Shown in pieces: positions 28,726 through 37,433 of a stretch of DNA of 56,869 nucleotides; position 1 is the first letter of the stretch; each line of letters opens with the position of its first letter. Location of the stretch: positions 1 through 56,869 of the forward strand of contig CAIWFH010000052.1 of NCBI GenBank assembly GCA_903911925.1, read 5' to 3'. The stretch comes from an uncultured Acidobacteriaceae bacterium (GTDB lineage Bacteria; Acidobacteriota; Terriglobia; Terriglobales; Acidobacteriaceae). The notes below the pieces were generated by a model. The model had not been told where the DNA came from and ran no database searches. It saw nothing but the letters and a program-made list of their open reading frames with translations. The position numbers were made by a program, and so were the translations under genes.

Positions 28726-30324
28726 CTACACTTTCCTCCGCTCCACGCTGTCCAGGCTGAGGTCTGCCATCTGCCTGCTGCCGAAGCTTCGAAAATCCTT
28801 CACTTGTCTTAGATCGAATACGGGACCGGCTCCCTGGGGCGCGCGCACGCGAAAGAAGTCCGCGCCATCTACATCCCTGAGCCAGAACGCCGGCCGCGCA
28901 TCGGCCGCGCGCGTCGCGATCTCCACGTTGCTCATCTCCAGATTCCGCACATGGCGGATGAAGAAGCCCGTTGCAGGAAGGTCGCCGAACATGTTCGGGT
29001 CGGGATAGCCCTTCTCTTTTTCCTCGGGATCGAGTGCGGCCACTTCGGCTGTTCCGCCTCCCACCTGTTCGAGAAACACGTCGCTGATCTTCACGCCTTC
29101 GATTGAATGGCCGGAAACGCCGCTCAGAATCGAGGGCAAGGGCGACGCGCCAGAACTTGTGATGTTGCTCAGAATTACGCGGCGCATTACGCCGGGCTTG
29201 GCGTCGCGAGGACCCCGCATGCGCGTGCCCAGGCGCAAAAACAGCGGAGCGCTGCGAATGTCGCGCATGGTGATGCCGGTAAAGGTGACGTCCTCAACCA
29301 GCGCCCCGTCTTCCGACTCAAGCGCAAAGCCCTGGCATTTTTCGAACACGCAGTTCGAGATAGTGACATTTCGGAAGCCGCCATTCGATTCAGTTCCCAG
29401 CTTGATGCGACCCGTGGCAGGCCACTTCAGCCCGTCGAGCAGCTTCCATGTCCCATCGAGCACTGAGCCAAGCTCATAGCCGCCGGTTACGTAGCAGTTG
29501 GTGATGGTCAGATTTTCAGTGGGCCGCGCGTATCCAAGGGCAAAGGAACTCTTGGGGCAGATGGCGTCGTCCCATGGTGAGTTGACGGTGCAGTTTGAGA
29601 CGCGGACATTGCGGCAACAGTCAATGTCAATGCCGTCGCGATTAGTGTCGATGGTCAGGTTGTCGATGGTCAGATTGTCCACGCCCGTGGCCAGAACGCC
29701 GAAGTGGCCGCCCATGAGAATCGAGAAGTCGCGCAAGAGCACATTGCGGCAATTCTTCAGCGCGATGGATTTGTTGCCGACTCCTAGCTTTGTGGCATCG
29801 GGCATGCCCTCATCGTTTTGCCAATCCCATCCGCGGCTCAGGCCTTTGCCCCAGATCAGCCCCGGACCGGTGATGGAGACGCCTTCCAGACCCTCACCCC
29901 ATATCAGCGAGTTGTGCCAGTGATTGTGCCCGTAGTCCTGATAGGGCTCCCACTCGCCCTGCGGCTCCGCCGCGTCGTAGCCGCCGGTCGCAATTCCATC
30001 CAATGGCGTGGGCGCGGCCAGGATCACGGCGCCATGGTCCAGATAAATCCCTACCTTGCTCTTGAGGCGGATGGAGTAGCTGAGGTAGACGCCGACGGGG
30101 AACAGCACGGTGCCCCCGCCTGAAGCCGCGCAGGCTTCAATGGCCCGATTGATGGACGGAGAATCGATCGCTGCGCCGTCGCCCTTTGCGCCGAATCGTC
30201 GAACGCTAAACCATCCAGTGTTCCGGTCTGCGGGCGATGCAATCTGCTGTGCGCTGGCGACCGCCGGGCCAACCGAAACCGCGACTCCAGCCCCTGCCAT
30301 CTTCAGCAATTCTCTGCGCTGCAT
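28726..30324 (-). CDS. GH28-like pectate-lyase-superfamily protein, Tat-exported
   Basis: The 532-aa protein starts at the ATG at 30324, preceded by AGGAGGTAATA. The N-terminus QRRELLKMAGAGVAVSVG is a Tat signal. The rest is a right-handed parallel beta-helix opening with FGAKGDGAAIDSPSINRAIEAC, the Pectate_lyase_3/GH28 start. NRDGIDIDCC and SPWDDAICPK correspond to the region carrying the GH28 catalytic Asp residues, and GRIKLGTE matches the RIK motif; the usual GHG motif is not obvious. A role on galacturonan or another pectic polymer is inferred, fitting with uxaC nearby. Confidence 0.85.
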   Translation of the reverse strand: MQRRELLKMAGAGVAVSVGPAVASAQQIASPADRNTGWFSVRRFGAKGDGAAIDSPSINRAIEACAASGGGTVLFPVGVYLSYSIRLKSKVGIYLDHGAVILAAPTPLDGIATGGYDAAEPQGEWEPYQDYGHNHWHNSLIWGEGLEGVSITGPGLIWGKGLSRGWDWQNDEGMPDATKLGVGNKSIALKNCRNVLLRDFSILMGGHFGVLATGVDNLTIDNLTIDTNRDGIDIDCCRNVRVSNCTVNSPWDDAICPKSSFALGYARPTENLTITNCYVTGGYELGSVLDGTWKLLDGLKWPATGRIKLGTESNGGFRNVTISNCVFEKCQGFALESEDGALVEDVTFTGITMRDIRSAPLFLRLGTRMRGPRDAKPGVMRRVILSNITSSGASPLPSILSGVSGHSIEGVKISDVFLEQVGGGTAEVAALDPEEKEKGYPDPNMFGDLPATGFFIRHVRNLEMSNVEIATRAADARPAFWLRDVDGADFFRVRAPQGAGPVFDLRQVKDFRSFGSRQMADLSLDSVERRKV

Positions 30325-30502
30325 TATTACCTCCTGTTGCCGTGCGAATCCGGCGGCGAGTGCCCAGCGCGCCTGATTGGGGTTTTCTGCCGAAGGACCA
30401 TTGTGCCACACGCTAAACACTGCCTGTTGCCAGCCGCAACGCTGGTGTCTATGCTTAAATCGACTTCATAGTTCAATCGGCGTCTTCCATCGGGAGTCTT
30501 TC

Positions 30503-32347
30503 ATGGCTTTCCAGCTTAGATCGTTCTGTTCCATCCTGGGTATGGCTTCACTGGCCCTGGCATTGGCGATGGCAGGATGTGGCGGCGGCACTCCAACGCC
30601 TCCCCCGACGCCTGTGGTACTTACGGTTGCGATTGGCAGCACGAGTGTTGTTGTGCCGCAGGACGGAGTGGTGGCTCAACTGGCCGTGGCAATCGCCGGC
30701 CCCACAGGTACGCCGACGGTCACGATAGACGGTCTTCCCGCAGGCATCACGGCGCAGTTTGCTGTTACGGGCACGGGCCCCTCCGGCGCTATCACCTTCA
30801 TCTCAAGCGCGGCAGTTCCGGCAGGGATATATCCAGCCACGGTAAACGTCGATCTTGCCGGACAGTCGGCTTCAAAGGACGTCTCCGTCGTCAGCGCGGT
30901 TGTGGCCCAGGTGCTGAACGTCACCGATTCGACGCTTGGCATAAGCGGCCATCTGCAGCAATTCATGTCAACCAACTTCCAGATTGCCGAGTGGACGCAA
31001 GGCTTTTTCGGCACAGGCAGCACAACCACCGCGCGCCAGACTACGCTGAACTCGCTCCAGCCGCAACACATCAGGCTGCAGGCCCTCTCACTGGCCATCC
31101 CCATGAGGGCCAATACTGGGACGGCAAGCGATTGGGACTTTACGCTGATCAACAAGACGGTACTTCCCGTGCTAACCTCGGCAGACCGCAGCCCGGAGTT
31201 TCAGATTGCCAAGGCGCCTGATTGGATGCTGGACCCAAATACCGGCTATCTTGACATAGCCAACCACCTGAACGATTTTGCCACTTATGCTGCCAACCTA
31301 GTGCTCTACTACAACAAGGGCGGCTTCGACTGGGGCGGAACGCACTTTCAATCGCCAAGCGCGACCCCCATTACTTGGTGGGGCATTTTCAACGAGCCTA
31401 ATCTCAACGGGCTTTCGGCCACCGACTATGTCCAGCTCTACAACACCGTCGTTCCGGCGATGATGGCCGTCGATCCCACCATCAAGCTGTCGGCGCTAGA
31501 GTTTTCCGATTACGGGTTGGGAGGCGGCAGCGAAGGCGATCCGGAGCAATATCTTCCCGACTTCGTCTCGGGAGTCACAACGCAGGTCAATGTCGTCTCC
31601 ACGCACCTTTATGGCACCTGCAACCAGGAGAGCCTGGACCAGGACCTGTTCGACAACGTGCCTGTGTTTGTCGACAATCTTATGTATTTCTACCAGACTC
31701 TCCAGGGTGTCCCCAGCCTTGCCAACGTGCCCGTGTGGGTGGACGAGAACAACATCAACGCCGATTACTCAGACATAAACGGCATGAGCGTTTGCAATCC
31801 TGGCCAGGTCTGGACGCTCGACCCGCGCGCCACCAATGCGTTCTTCTCCGCATGGCGGCCCTATGTCTTCTCGCAGTTGGGCAAAGCCGGCAACCAGGCA
31901 CTCTATCACTGGGAGTACACCGGCGGCCCGCAATACGATGAAGTGGACAGCAACGGAAACACGCTCCTGAGTTACTGGGTTGACAAGGCGCTCGAGAATG
32001 CTTTTCCCTCGACGCCCACCTCGCCCGGGCCGTCGATTCTGGCACTGACCGCAACCGATACCTCGTCCGTTGAGACTTTGGCCACGAAAGCAGCCAACGG
32101 CACAGTTACTGTGATGGTGGTGGACATGGCGGTGGACTCGCCCACCGACGACAACGGCGCCGGCGATCCGCGCACCGTGGTAGTGGATGTTTCAAGCCTG
32201 GGCAACTTCTACTCTGTCAGCGTGCTGACCATCGACGCGGCCACCAGCCCCAACAAAGGCCCTTCGGGCGTCGGCGTCACACCGGCGGGCCGCATGACGA
32301 TAACGCTGCCGGGATATGGCGTGGCCTTCCTGACTCTGAAGCCTTGA
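30503..32347 (+). CDS. Lipoprotein with a glycosidase-like (beta/alpha)8 domain
   Basis: The 614-aa product from the ATG at 30503 (GGGAG upstream) has a signal peptide ending in AMAGC, a lipobox, then a GGG/Pro-rich linker and two Ig-like strands. From about residue 150 a clan GH-A-like barrel is seen, with WWGIFNEPNLNG as the acid/base Glu strand and VPVWVDENNINADYSD as a candidate for the second Glu. GH39, GH30 or GH5 relatives would fit; the family cannot be fixed by eye. It is probably anchored in the outer or inner membrane. Confidence 0.72.
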   Translation: MAFQLRSFCSILGMASLALALAMAGCGGGTPTPPPTPVVLTVAIGSTSVVVPQDGVVAQLAVAIAGPTGTPTVTIDGLPAGITAQFAVTGTGPSGAITFISSAAVPAGIYPATVNVDLAGQSASKDVSVVSAVVAQVLNVTDSTLGISGHLQQFMSTNFQIAEWTQGFFGTGSTTTARQTTLNSLQPQHIRLQALSLAIPMRANTGTASDWDFTLINKTVLPVLTSADRSPEFQIAKAPDWMLDPNTGYLDIANHLNDFATYAANLVLYYNKGGFDWGGTHFQSPSATPITWWGIFNEPNLNGLSATDYVQLYNTVVPAMMAVDPTIKLSALEFSDYGLGGGSEGDPEQYLPDFVSGVTTQVNVVSTHLYGTCNQESLDQDLFDNVPVFVDNLMYFYQTLQGVPSLANVPVWVDENNINADYSDINGMSVCNPGQVWTLDPRATNAFFSAWRPYVFSQLGKAGNQALYHWEYTGGPQYDEVDSNGNTLLSYWVDKALENAFPSTPTSPGPSILALTATDTSSVETLATKAANGTVTVMVVDMAVDSPTDDNGAGDPRTVVVDVSSLGNFYSVSVLTIDAATSPNKGPSGVGVTPAGRMTITLPGYGVAFLTLKP

Positions 32348-32384
32348 TCGGGAACAGAAGCTAAGTTGATATGATGTTCCTGCC

Positions 32385-33581
32385 ATGAGCAAATGTTCCC
32401 CATCCGATGGACTGATGGGCAGGGTGGTGACCGGAAAGCCGGTAACCGACTGCCACGACCTGAACGAAGTATTCGCGCAATCCCTCCCGGCATTTGGCGG
32501 CGCTTATCTTCGGCGGGTCTATGACGTGATGAAACAGGTGATCGAGAAGCGGATTCCGCTGGTGGTCACCTGTGCCGGACCGATCACGGTTTCAGATCAG
32601 CATCGCGCGTGGCTTATTCCGTTGATCAAGGCGGCGAACACCGCTTATATTACCGTTACCGACGCAATCTGCTACCACGATGGACACGATTGTCTGCGCA
32701 AGACAGCGGAGCGGCCTATCCGCGAGGTGGCGCTGGACAGCGATGACGCCGAACTGCGCGAAAACGGCGTGATTCGCGTAACGGATACAGGCTTCAACGA
32801 GCAGGTGCTCTTCGACCAGGATGCGGTGATTACCGAGATTCTGCAAAAGCCTGCGTTCCAGAAGCGGATGACTACCACCGAACGCAACTACCTACTGGGC
32901 AAAGAATACGCCGAGCGAGAGCGGGCGCTGGGCATTGTGCCCGGGCTTCTGACCACCTGCGCCGCTATGGAATTGCCGATCTTCATTGGAGCGCCGGCCG
33001 ACGGCAGCGCGTTTCTCAACTCGGTGAAGCTCTGGATGCTGGCCCGCATGGGAAAGATCACGTATGGATTCGATTACGATCTGCATGAAGACGTGTTCGA
33101 ATCCTGCGCCTACCATCACTGGGGCTTGTTCGACTCCGAAGCCAAGTCGTTTGCCGTATTGGTGCTGGGTGGGGGCGTGCCGAAGAATTATTCTCTGCAA
33201 CCGGAGCCGACGCTGTCGCAGATATTCTTTCTTGAGAACATCCGGGGCTATGACTACGATGCCCAGATTGTTTCTTCGCCGGTGACGGATGGCAGCCTGT
33301 CTTCGTGCCCACCGGCAGAAGCGGTGTCATGGGGCAAGGTAAATCCGGAGACCTACACGACGCAGACGGTGAGCATGCAAGGCGATTACTCCTCGTACAT
33401 GCCGTTTATTGTGCGCGCGCTGGTGGGGAAGGACCTGTTGCATAACCCTCCGGAGCCGCTTCGTCTTTATGCCAGGCGCGATGAACTGAAGAACCGGCTC
33501 CTTGCCAAGATCGCAAACGACGAGGGAACCATGGAGAGGATCATGGAGACTCTCTCGCTTCCGGCAGTCCTCAAGGTTTGA
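32385..33581 (+). CDS. Deoxyhypusine synthase-like protein
   Basis: The 398-aa protein belongs to the deoxyhypusine synthase family, which in archaea and eukaryotes uses NAD and spermidine to modify eIF5A. The motif EAVSWGK ends at Lys318, the position of the lysine that carries the aminobutyl group in human DHS. The N-terminal LVVTCAGPITVSDQHRAW and central APADGSAFLNS match family blocks. Bacteria lack eIF5A, so the physiological substrate of such proteins is a different polyamine or unknown acceptor. It follows the lipoprotein gene by 37 bases, with a weak ribosome site. Confidence 0.85.
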   Translation: MSKCSPSDGLMGRVVTGKPVTDCHDLNEVFAQSLPAFGGAYLRRVYDVMKQVIEKRIPLVVTCAGPITVSDQHRAWLIPLIKAANTAYITVTDAICYHDGHDCLRKTAERPIREVALDSDDAELRENGVIRVTDTGFNEQVLFDQDAVITEILQKPAFQKRMTTTERNYLLGKEYAERERALGIVPGLLTTCAAMELPIFIGAPADGSAFLNSVKLWMLARMGKITYGFDYDLHEDVFESCAYHHWGLFDSEAKSFAVLVLGGGVPKNYSLQPEPTLSQIFFLENIRGYDYDAQIVSSPVTDGSLSSCPPAEAVSWGKVNPETYTTQTVSMQGDYSSYMPFIVRALVGKDLLHNPPEPLRLYARRDELKNRLLAKIANDEGTMERIMETLSLPAVLKV

Positions 33582-33604
33582 GATTTGAATTTGGAGATTG
33601 ATTC

Positions 33605-33632
33605 AAGGGGACAGGCTGTGGCCTGTCCCCTT
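33605..33632. terminator. Convergent terminator hairpin
   Basis: A 12-bp perfect stem, AAGGGGACAGGC/GCCTGTCCCCTT, with a TGTG loop lies between the DHS-like gene and etfA, which converge here. The T-run is short in both directions. Confidence 0.6.
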
Positions 33633-33639
33633 CTGCACT

Positions 33640-34674
33640 TTAGGCCTTGGCGGCTCCGAGCAAGGCATTGACCTTGGCGATTACCTCAAAGGCGTCGGCA
33701 ACGTAGACCACATCGGCCTTGCCGCGGGTCCAGCCGCAGTTGGGGTCGAGCGAGATGGCGCGGCGGTCGCCGATAAAGCGCCAGCCCACAACGTGAGGCT
33801 CCTCGCCATGGCAGCAGGTTGACAGCCCCTTTGCATGGCGCGGGGTCGAGCCGGTTTGGCCGATCTGGTTGAGGTGGGTGAGGAAGGGCAGCACGGAGTT
33901 CCCTTCGCCGCCCTGATCGACAAGCGATTTGCTGCTGCCCAGCGATGCGCCGGTTGCGGCCAGAAATCCGACAATCAATTCGCCGGCCTCGGTGGCATGG
34001 ACCTGGCCGTCAGGCTGCTTCTTGGTCCAACCCGCGCCGGCCACGAAGAGCATTTTGGCGTCAGGCCGTATGGTCTGCGCACCTTGCGTGGGAGCGCGGA
34101 ATCCGCTCACCATGGTGCGCAGTGCAGGCAACTCAACCGGAACCTGCTCAACTTGCGCCGTGCCCGTCGCGCCGGCGAATGCCGCGTACGTGCCGGCATC
34201 CAGCAGCAGGAACCAGGGACGCGCATCGCGGCTGATGGCCGCTTCAACCCGTTGGCGATAGAACCAGCGAGTGGCCTCGACCCGATCGGTGCCGCCGATG
34301 GAAGAGATATGCGTGTCAATGAAGCCGCCCAGCCGGTGCGCCACACTCGCTGCAACGCGCGTAAAGCGAGAACTGGCAGGCGCTAGAACGATTGTGGGCT
34401 GTACGGCGCGACAGAGTGCTTCGCAGGCTGCGGCGTCGGTGGCGTAGCGAGCCTGTGCGAATGCTTCGCCGGAAACCGCGAGTAGCCGCGCTCCTTCGGA
34501 GGGGAGACATTTGGACAAGGCTGTTGCGTCAGCGGCAACTATGCCGATGGCGAGTTGGGCGTTGAGTCGGGAGGCAAGTTCGAGGCCTGCGGTTACCGCC
34601 TCAAGCGAGGCATTGTTCAGAGCGGAGCCGGTTTCGTCGGCATGGGTCAAAACTAGAATCGATTCCATTGTCAT
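33640..34674 (-). CDS. etfA: Electron transfer flavoprotein alpha subunit, divergent
   Basis: EtfA binds FAD and passes electrons from dehydrogenases to a quinone oxidoreductase. The 344-aa product starts at an ATG overlapping the etfB stop by ATGA (34671-34674). The C-terminal domain has LGSSKSLVDQGG and GQTG for FAD binding, but the usual GISGAIQH motif is replaced by a stretch with STCCHGEEPHVVGW. The DPN and ADVVYVADAFEVI parts are normal. It forms one operon with etfB, the FixC-FixX-like fusion and the acyl-CoA dehydrogenase. Confidence 0.85.
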   Translation of the reverse strand: MTMESILVLTHADETGSALNNASLEAVTAGLELASRLNAQLAIGIVAADATALSKCLPSEGARLLAVSGEAFAQARYATDAAACEALCRAVQPTIVLAPASSRFTRVAASVAHRLGGFIDTHISSIGGTDRVEATRWFYRQRVEAAISRDARPWFLLLDAGTYAAFAGATGTAQVEQVPVELPALRTMVSGFRAPTQGAQTIRPDAKMLFVAGAGWTKKQPDGQVHATEAGELIVGFLAATGASLGSSKSLVDQGGEGNSVLPFLTHLNQIGQTGSTPRHAKGLSTCCHGEEPHVVGWRFIGDRRAISLDPNCGWTRGKADVVYVADAFEVIAKVNALLGAAKA

Positions 34675-35483
34675 TCCGCTCCAATCCACTCGACCAGTTC
34701 GCGGGCAATCTCGTCTGGCGAAAGGTCTTTAACCACACGGGTGGTCCGCTGCTGTTTGGGCAGGCTGACAGATACGTAGCTCAGGCCGTTGGCTTCGAGC
34801 TTGGCCACTTTCGCCTTTTGCAGTGCAGGCATGATCGTTCGCATGTTGGCCATGCCGATTTGCGGATTGTTGCGCGGCTCGGCGAGGCCTCCGGTTGCCC
34901 AGCCCAGCACGGCCGGGGTTCCCGCGCACACCGAAACCTGGTGCTTGCCGCCCTCAACGCGCTCCAGCACTTCAAAGGAGCCGTCTTCGCGCAGGTCGAT
35001 CTGATCCACGCCCTGGAACTGGTCCGCAATGCCGAGGATTTCGCCGACGAGTTGCAGCGTAACGCCCGCGCCGCGCGTAGCCGACTCCCAGCCTCCGAAG
35101 AGCAACAAATGCGAGCGGTCCAGGCCGGGCAGGGCGGCAATGGTTTCAGCCAAGACGGCCGCAGTCGAATGCGCTTCTGGGAACCCGCCAATGGGTCCGT
35201 CGATGGGGACGAGTTCGAAGGCGACCTTTTGCGCGATGGTCATCATTACCGCTTGCAGCTTGGCTTTGGGACCAAGGCTCACCAGCCATACTCTGCTGCC
35301 GGGGTTCTTGGTGGTGAGGCTGGCGGCTTCATACAACGCGCTTGAGGCCCAGGGGTCGAGGACTGCGGGCAATACCATTTCATTTTTGAGCCCAGGACCC
35401 GCAGCGGTGGTCACCGGCTCCAAGGTTTGCAGGGGGTCGGGAACGATCCCCGCGCAAACCACAATGTGGAGTGCATTTGGCAT
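34671..35483 (-). CDS. etfB: Electron transfer flavoprotein beta subunit, divergent
   Basis: The 270-aa protein has the EtfB opening (IVVCAGIVPDP), an AMP-binding-like region and the EPRNNPQIGMANM segment, where standard EtfB has NEPRYPSLPGIMKAKK. AAGGAAA precedes the ATG at 35483. EtfB holds a nucleotide or a second flavin and contacts the dehydrogenase. The gene is 39 bases after the oxidoreductase gene and overlaps etfA. The departures from standard sequence make it a distant ETF branch; whether it bifurcates cannot be read by eye. Confidence 0.85.
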   Translation of the reverse strand: MPNALHIVVCAGIVPDPLQTLEPVTTAAGPGLKNEMVLPAVLDPWASSALYEAASLTTKNPGSRVWLVSLGPKAKLQAVMMTIAQKVAFELVPIDGPIGGFPEAHSTAAVLAETIAALPGLDRSHLLLFGGWESATRGAGVTLQLVGEILGIADQFQGVDQIDLREDGSFEVLERVEGGKHQVSVCAGTPAVLGWATGGLAEPRNNPQIGMANMRTIMPALQKAKVAKLEANGLSYVSVSLPKQQRTTRVVKDLSPDEIARELVEWIGAE

Positions 35484-35522
35484 GTAGATTTCCTTTTGAA
35501 TCTAGTTTATCTTGCCGGACGG

Positions 35523-37433
35523 TTAGTTTTCCGCAGAATGCAGCCCGCCGGCTCCGGCGCGGAATTCGACGTTCGAGTGTTCGCCATCGGGCGATTGTCC
35601 GCAGTTCCAAAGGCACGCGCCACAGTGAATGCATTTCTCGCGCTCAAAGGCAGGCACGCCATCCTCGCCCCAGGTAAGTGCCTGTCCTGAACACATGGCG
35701 ATGCAGGTCTTCTCAGGGCAGGCAATACACAGGCTCGGGTCGCGGAAAGCCACGTGATCGGCAAACCCAGGCATGGCTTGCACCTTGCCGCCGAGCAGTA
35801 ACGCATCTTGTTGAGTAATCAGCAGGCGGCCGTCAAAAGGAATCTCCGGCCATCCGCGCGCGGTAAGCAGCGCATCGTGCAGAGGGCGCCCGTCAGCCAA
35901 AGCCAGTGCCGCGGCGTCCTTCAGCTTTAAGCCGCCTTGCGAGTGAGCGATCTGTTTGTGCGCCGGAGGAATATGCCCGCCGAGTGAGAACCGGCCGCCA
36001 GTGAGCCCGGCAAGCGCCATGCCGATCATGCCCTGGACGATTCCGCCCTGGAAGCCATTGCGTGCGTTCTGGGCTTCTTCGGCGCCTTGCTCCACCCAGC
36101 TTGCACGGCGGCGGGTTTCGTAGGTGGCAGCGAGATTCTCTTTGGTGAAGGGTTTTCCGGCGCGCAACAATTCAATGACCGCCTCGGCCAATTGGGTGCC
36201 GGTCGCCCAGGCTTCGTCTACGCCGCTGCCGGTCAGCATGTTTGTCGAGCCGGAGTTTTCGCCAATGCGGGCAAATCCATCGCCGCTGAGAAATGGCTCG
36301 CCGTGCTTGCCGCTTTCTTCCAGAGATTTCGCGCCCCAGGAACGCAACGTGCCGTCTTTCAAGTAAGGCCACAGCGCGGGGTGCTGAATGTAGTGCTGCA
36401 GGTAGCGGTAGGCGGTGCGCGATGGGTCGCTCATCCACGAAGGCACAAAGATGCCTACCGACACCAGCCGGTCAGGATGAACGTAAAGGAATCCAAAGAT
36501 TTCAGGCTCCGGATAGCCGAAGGTGTGCCATACCGTGCCCGGCTCGAGGGTTGAGTCTTCGGGCAGTTCGATGACCATCTTCATGCCCAGCGCCCACTCG
36601 CGCCGCGCATGGCCTTCGGGCAGGCCGAGTTTCTGGTCTAGTGCCTGGCCGACTGCACCCACCGGGCCGTCTGCAACGACGGTCAATTGCGCGCGCACGT
36701 CCATTCCGGCCATGAAGCCGTCTGCCGGTGCGCCCGCGCGATCAACACCCTGGTCGGCGAGCCTGACGCCTTCCACTTTCCGGTCGGTGAGCAGCGGCCC
36801 CGCAACCGGGCTACCCGGCCATATCTGCACCATGCCGCTGGCCATCAATTGCGAACCGACCCACTGATTGAGTTGGCCGATGGAGAGAACCAGCCCGCCG
36901 TGCTTGTTCAGGAAGGCAGGAGTCCAGGGCAGCTCAAAGGCGTGATCCTTCAGGCCAACGAGCTTTCCCCCAAGACCGAGAAGGGAATCGCCGAGCCGCA
37001 AAAGTGCCGAGCGCCGGCTGGCACCAACAGGGTCAAGCAGGTAAAGCACACGTTCCCGCTTCACGTCGGCGGCCATGGGAATCTCAGCTGGATTCAGATC
37101 GGGAAAACTGGAGCGAATCGCCAGGCCGCGCGTTACAACTCCACTGACTCCCGAGGAGATATCGTCGGCTCGTTCGTAACAGAGCACCTGCAGCGGCATC
37201 CCCGGCATGGCCTTGCTTTCAAACGCAGGGTCGGTTGGGTTCTCGCTCAGCGTGCGGGTCAAGGTGGTGAGAAAGCCGCCCATGGCGGGCCCAAAACCCA
37301 CGCAGGCAATGTCCACGTCCATGGTCTGGCGCTCGATGTTGATTGCGGGCGAATCGACTGTCGAAGTATCCCAGGTCTCAGAATCGAAACCTGGGGCACC
37401 CAAGGCTGTGCTGGATTCAATGCTTGCGCTCAT
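35523..37433 (-). CDS. ETF:quinone oxidoreductase, FixC-FixX-like fusion
   Basis: The 636-aa protein starts at the ATG that overlaps the upstream acyl-CoA dehydrogenase stop by four bases (ATGA at 37430-37433), a coupling that decides the start. An N-terminal FAD site VGFGPAMGG follows at about residue 45 after a linker; an internal ATG at 37322 is the alternative. The C-terminus has a ferredoxin part with CIACPEKTC, AMCSG and CIHCGACLWNC, matching FixX-type [4Fe-4S] binding. It would take electrons from EtfAB to the quinone pool. The linker at residues about 11-22 is encoded by a REP-like palindrome. Confidence 0.85.
   Translation of the reverse strand: MSASIESSTALGAPGFDSETWDTSTVDSPAINIERQTMDVDIACVGFGPAMGGFLTTLTRTLSENPTDPAFESKAMPGMPLQVLCYERADDISSGVSGVVTRGLAIRSSFPDLNPAEIPMAADVKRERVLYLLDPVGASRRSALLRLGDSLLGLGGKLVGLKDHAFELPWTPAFLNKHGGLVLSIGQLNQWVGSQLMASGMVQIWPGSPVAGPLLTDRKVEGVRLADQGVDRAGAPADGFMAGMDVRAQLTVVADGPVGAVGQALDQKLGLPEGHARREWALGMKMVIELPEDSTLEPGTVWHTFGYPEPEIFGFLYVHPDRLVSVGIFVPSWMSDPSRTAYRYLQHYIQHPALWPYLKDGTLRSWGAKSLEESGKHGEPFLSGDGFARIGENSGSTNMLTGSGVDEAWATGTQLAEAVIELLRAGKPFTKENLAATYETRRRASWVEQGAEEAQNARNGFQGGIVQGMIGMALAGLTGGRFSLGGHIPPAHKQIAHSQGGLKLKDAAALALADGRPLHDALLTARGWPEIPFDGRLLITQQDALLLGGKVQAMPGFADHVAFRDPSLCIACPEKTCIAMCSGQALTWGEDGVPAFEREKCIHCGACLWNCGQSPDGEHSNVEFRAGAGGLHSAEN
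37367..37402. repeat. REP-like palindrome, copy 3, inside a coding sequence
   Basis: CCCAGGTCTC and GAAACCTGGG (37370-37379 and 37386-37395) form an imperfect stem. The reverse complement matches the copies at 20211 and 20350. It encodes the GAPGFDSETWD linker of the oxidoreductase. Confidence 0.7.
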
